Below are positions 61,800 through 64,000 of a stretch of DNA of 64,000 bases, in pieces. Below the pieces are notes generated by a model, which was given only the letters and a program-made list of their open reading frames with translations, made no database searches and was not told the origin of the DNA. Source of the stretch: Microcebus murinus (lineage: Eukaryota > Chordata > Mammalia > Primates > Cheirogaleidae); contig NC_134124.1 in the NCBI RefSeq assembly GCF_040939455.1, forward strand, positions 31,199,138 to 31,263,137, read 5' to 3'. Within the stretch, counting starts at the first letter, position 1, and every line of letters starts with the position of its first letter. The translations under genes were made by a program, and so were the position numbers.

Positions 61800-62755
61800 C
61801 AGATTCTGCCCTTGCCCCTCCCTCCATCTGTTCTCCACCCAACACAAAGGGATGCTTTAAAAATTCATGCCAGATCAGACCACACCTCTGCTCAAACCCC
61901 CCCAGTGGGCTGAGCATGGCGGCTCACCCCTGTAATCCTAGCACTTTGGGAGGCTGAGCGGGATGATCACTCAAGGTCAGGAGTTTGAAACCAGCCTGAG
62001 CAAGAGCAAGACCCCATCTCTACTAAAAATAGAAAGAAATTAATTGGCCAACTAAAAACATATAGAAAAAATTAGCCGGGCATGGAGGCACATGCCTGTA
62101 GTCCCAGCTATTCGAGAGGCTGAGGCAGAAGGATCACTTGAGTCCAGGAGTTTGAGGTTGCTGTGAGCTAAGCTGATGCCACGGCACTCTAGCCTGGGCA
62201 ACGAGTGAGACTGTCTCAAAAAAAAAATTAAAATTAAAATAAATAAATAACCCAGTGACTTAATGCAAAATAAAGCAGTATCTTGTCAGAATAAAGCCAG
62301 GTGGACTACAAGTCCCCACATCTCACTCCCTTGCCCCAGCCAAACTGCCACCTCACTGCTCCTCCAACACCCCACGCACTGTGGTACCCACAGTTGCCTC
62401 TTCCTGGACTACTGTCTCCCAAATGGTGGCAGAATTTGCTCCCTCCATCCTTTAGGTTTTTCACTGGACATCACCTTGTCAGCCAGGGCTTCCCTGGCCA
62501 CCCTGTATAGGACAGTGACTCTGTCACACGCTGCCCCACTACAATACGCTTTCCCTGTTTTGCCCTAGAGCAATCATCACCATCTAACATGCCACAGTGA
62601 TTTCTTTATTTGTTTATTGTGGTTCTCCTACCAGTAGAATGTAAGATCCTTGAGAACAAGACTTTGTCTCTTTGGTTGACCACTGTACGCCCCTGGCTAG
62701 AAAGTACGTGGCCCATGAGACATGCTCAATGAGCATTTATGGGATGAATGAAAGG
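61800..62755 (+). repeat. L2 LINE 3' end, interrupted by an Alu
   Basis: Before the Alu: TGCCAGATCAGACCACACCT. After it: TGCCTCTTCCTGGACTACTG, TAGAATGTAAGATCCTTGAG and TGGGATGAATGAAA, the L2 3' terminus. Confidence 0.8.
61908..62250 (+). mobile_element. Alu dimer, strepsirrhine type
   Basis: Starts GGCTGAGCATGGCGGCTCAC, has the linker TTAATTGGCCAACTAAAAAC and GCTGTGAGCTAAGCTGATGC in the right arm, and ends in an A-rich AAAT tail. It is flanked by CCCAGTG at 61901-61907 and 62251-62257. Confidence 0.95.
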
Positions 62756-63854
62756 TCTACTGCCGAAATCAGCATATTGTAGTCACTCAGTAAACATTCG
62801 ATATGGGAATGGTCTCTCTCCTTTAGGGAGCCTTTCGTCCCTGATTCCCACACGCTAGACTCATCAAGGACTAAGGACAGAGCAGGAGACAACACCAACA
62901 GTCCTTGACGGGGTGACCACCACACCACTCTTGCAGGCCACCAGAGGGGACTTCCCCGAGCAGGGTCCTCGTGGTGCATGGTCTGGCTCTCAGCTTCAGC
63001 AACCTGCATTGCTTGTGTTAACAGAGTGGGCCAGGCCCCAGACTGCTGCCCTCCTGCTACCCAAATCCACGTCTAAACCCAAAATGGCCATTCAGTAACC
63101 CACAGTGAAGAAACTCCACATTTCCGTATGGGAAATGGTGTTAAAAGCAGAAGATCGCTTGGGGAACAAGCAGTATGCCAGTCTGAGGTTGCCTTCTCCC
63201 TGTAGAATAGAGAGGAGCAAAGTGCATGGGCTTAGAGAAGGAGCGGATTGGGGTCAAACCCTCCCACCTGTCCCTTGCAGGGGTTCTGGCACTAGGCAAG
63301 TTCTTCAACTTCAACCACAAATGCTGATCATAATACGAACTTCATTTGGCCCTTGAAACGACTCAATGCAATAATCAGGGTGTGCATTGCTGAGCACCGG
63401 GTTGCACTCACAGATGGTGGGCTCTGTTGCCTGCCCCCCAACCCCATCCCAGTTGTGCCAGCATGAGCCCCTTCTCCACACCCCCAGAAGACCACCCCTT
63501 TTTGTTAACATCTTTTTCTGAGCCAGGTTGAGATTTCTAAGCCCTGTGATCCTAGACAGTGTCACCTCGAGCACCTCTTATGTTTTTAAGGAGAATCCTA
63601 CAGATAATTTATCGCATCCATTATGTGCAGATCTTACTCATGCAACTCTTGGGAAATTACCTCGTTTTTCTCATTTTCATTTAGGTCTTTGGAGGGCACC
63701 TTTCTGGGGTCTTTGCTCTATATGCTACGCCGATCCTATTTTAAATAATGGCGTATGGTCCCTTCTCATCACCAATTCAAGTGCAAATCAAAGGCTTTCC
63801 AAAACCACACGGACCTTTCTGCCACTGTCCCAGGATACTGTTAACAATAATGAT

Positions 63855-64000
63855 AGTAATAATAGCTCTCTGTTGTGGAACATTTACTATGTGCCATGCA
63901 TGATGTATCCTCTCATTTAAACCTCAACAACCCTCTGGGATAGGGACTTTTACTGCTTGGAAACTAAGGAATTAAAGATCTTATGATTTTTGCCCAAGAT
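63855..64000 (-). repeat. MIR SINE, cut by the window end
   Basis: TTTACTATGTGCCATGCATG, AACCTCAACAACCCTCTGGG and TTGCCCAAGAT are an antisense MIR. Confidence 0.8.

Larger units (their letters stand above)
42950..64000 (+). other. TENM3: TENM3 intron after EGF7 (5' part, continues past the window)
   Basis: Begins GTAGGCA at the proximal donor. No further exon is recognisable to the end; EGF8 (expected to start DGCPDLC) was not found. Annotated repeats occupy a minority. I recognise nothing in 42980-44720, 45040-46280, 47040-48380, 48545-49070, 50150-53535, 54205-55760, 55820-58880 or 59100-61800, apart from short simple repeats. Confidence 0.9.

Overview
This window is nuclear DNA from a primate, most probably a strepsirrhine (lemur, galago or loris group). 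The evidence is the repeats. The dimeric Alu copies have the strepsirrhine-type linker (TTAATTGGCCAACTAAAAA) and right arm (GCTGTGAGCTAGGCTGA..CAC). Two L1 3' ends have a G-rich 3' UTR ending in ACCCCCATAATA. There is also a short hAT transposon with an intact 8-bp target duplication. The species cannot be fixed from the sequence.

One protein-coding gene is recognisable, on the + strand: part of teneurin-3 (TENM3), a large type II transmembrane neuronal adhesion protein. Five exons total 880 nt. The first (10623-10818) encodes the juxta-EGF extracellular segment with an RERR furin-type site. The other four encode EGF1 (17300-17401), EGF2-3 (34681-34875), EGF4-5 (40852-41052) and EGF6-7 (42764-42949, or to 42976 from a distal donor). 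All junctions join in one reading frame, and the four EGF exons are phase 1-1. The transmembrane and upstream exons, EGF8 and the rest of the ectodomain lie outside the window.

The rest is intron. 1-10622 holds a 33-copy 22-bp minisatellite, a CpG-rich zone near 4.1-5.1 kb, an MST-type LTR, L2 and MIR relics and two opposed L1 3' ends just before the first exon. 10819-17299 holds a poly(A)-tailed retrocopy inside a MIR and an Alu. 17402-34680 holds four Alus, old L1/L2/MIR and AT-rich repeat-poor stretches. 34876-40851 is repeat-poor, with a Tigger-type-free interior, a 21-bp triplication and the hAT element. 41053-42763 holds MIR and MER5A. 42950-64000 is the start of an intron of at least 21 kb, mostly unique, with MIR/L2 and one Alu.

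The most informative observation is at the end of the EGF7 exon. Two in-frame 5' splice sites lie 27 nt apart, matching the 9-residue TENM3 splice insert between EGF7 and EGF8. The distal donor here is GC rather than GT. Others are an L1 insertion with a 3' transduction, an inverted L1 pair 160 nt upstream of a coding exon, and an E-box-bearing minisatellite. I saw no wholly new gene system. All family names are by recognition only; no database search was possible.
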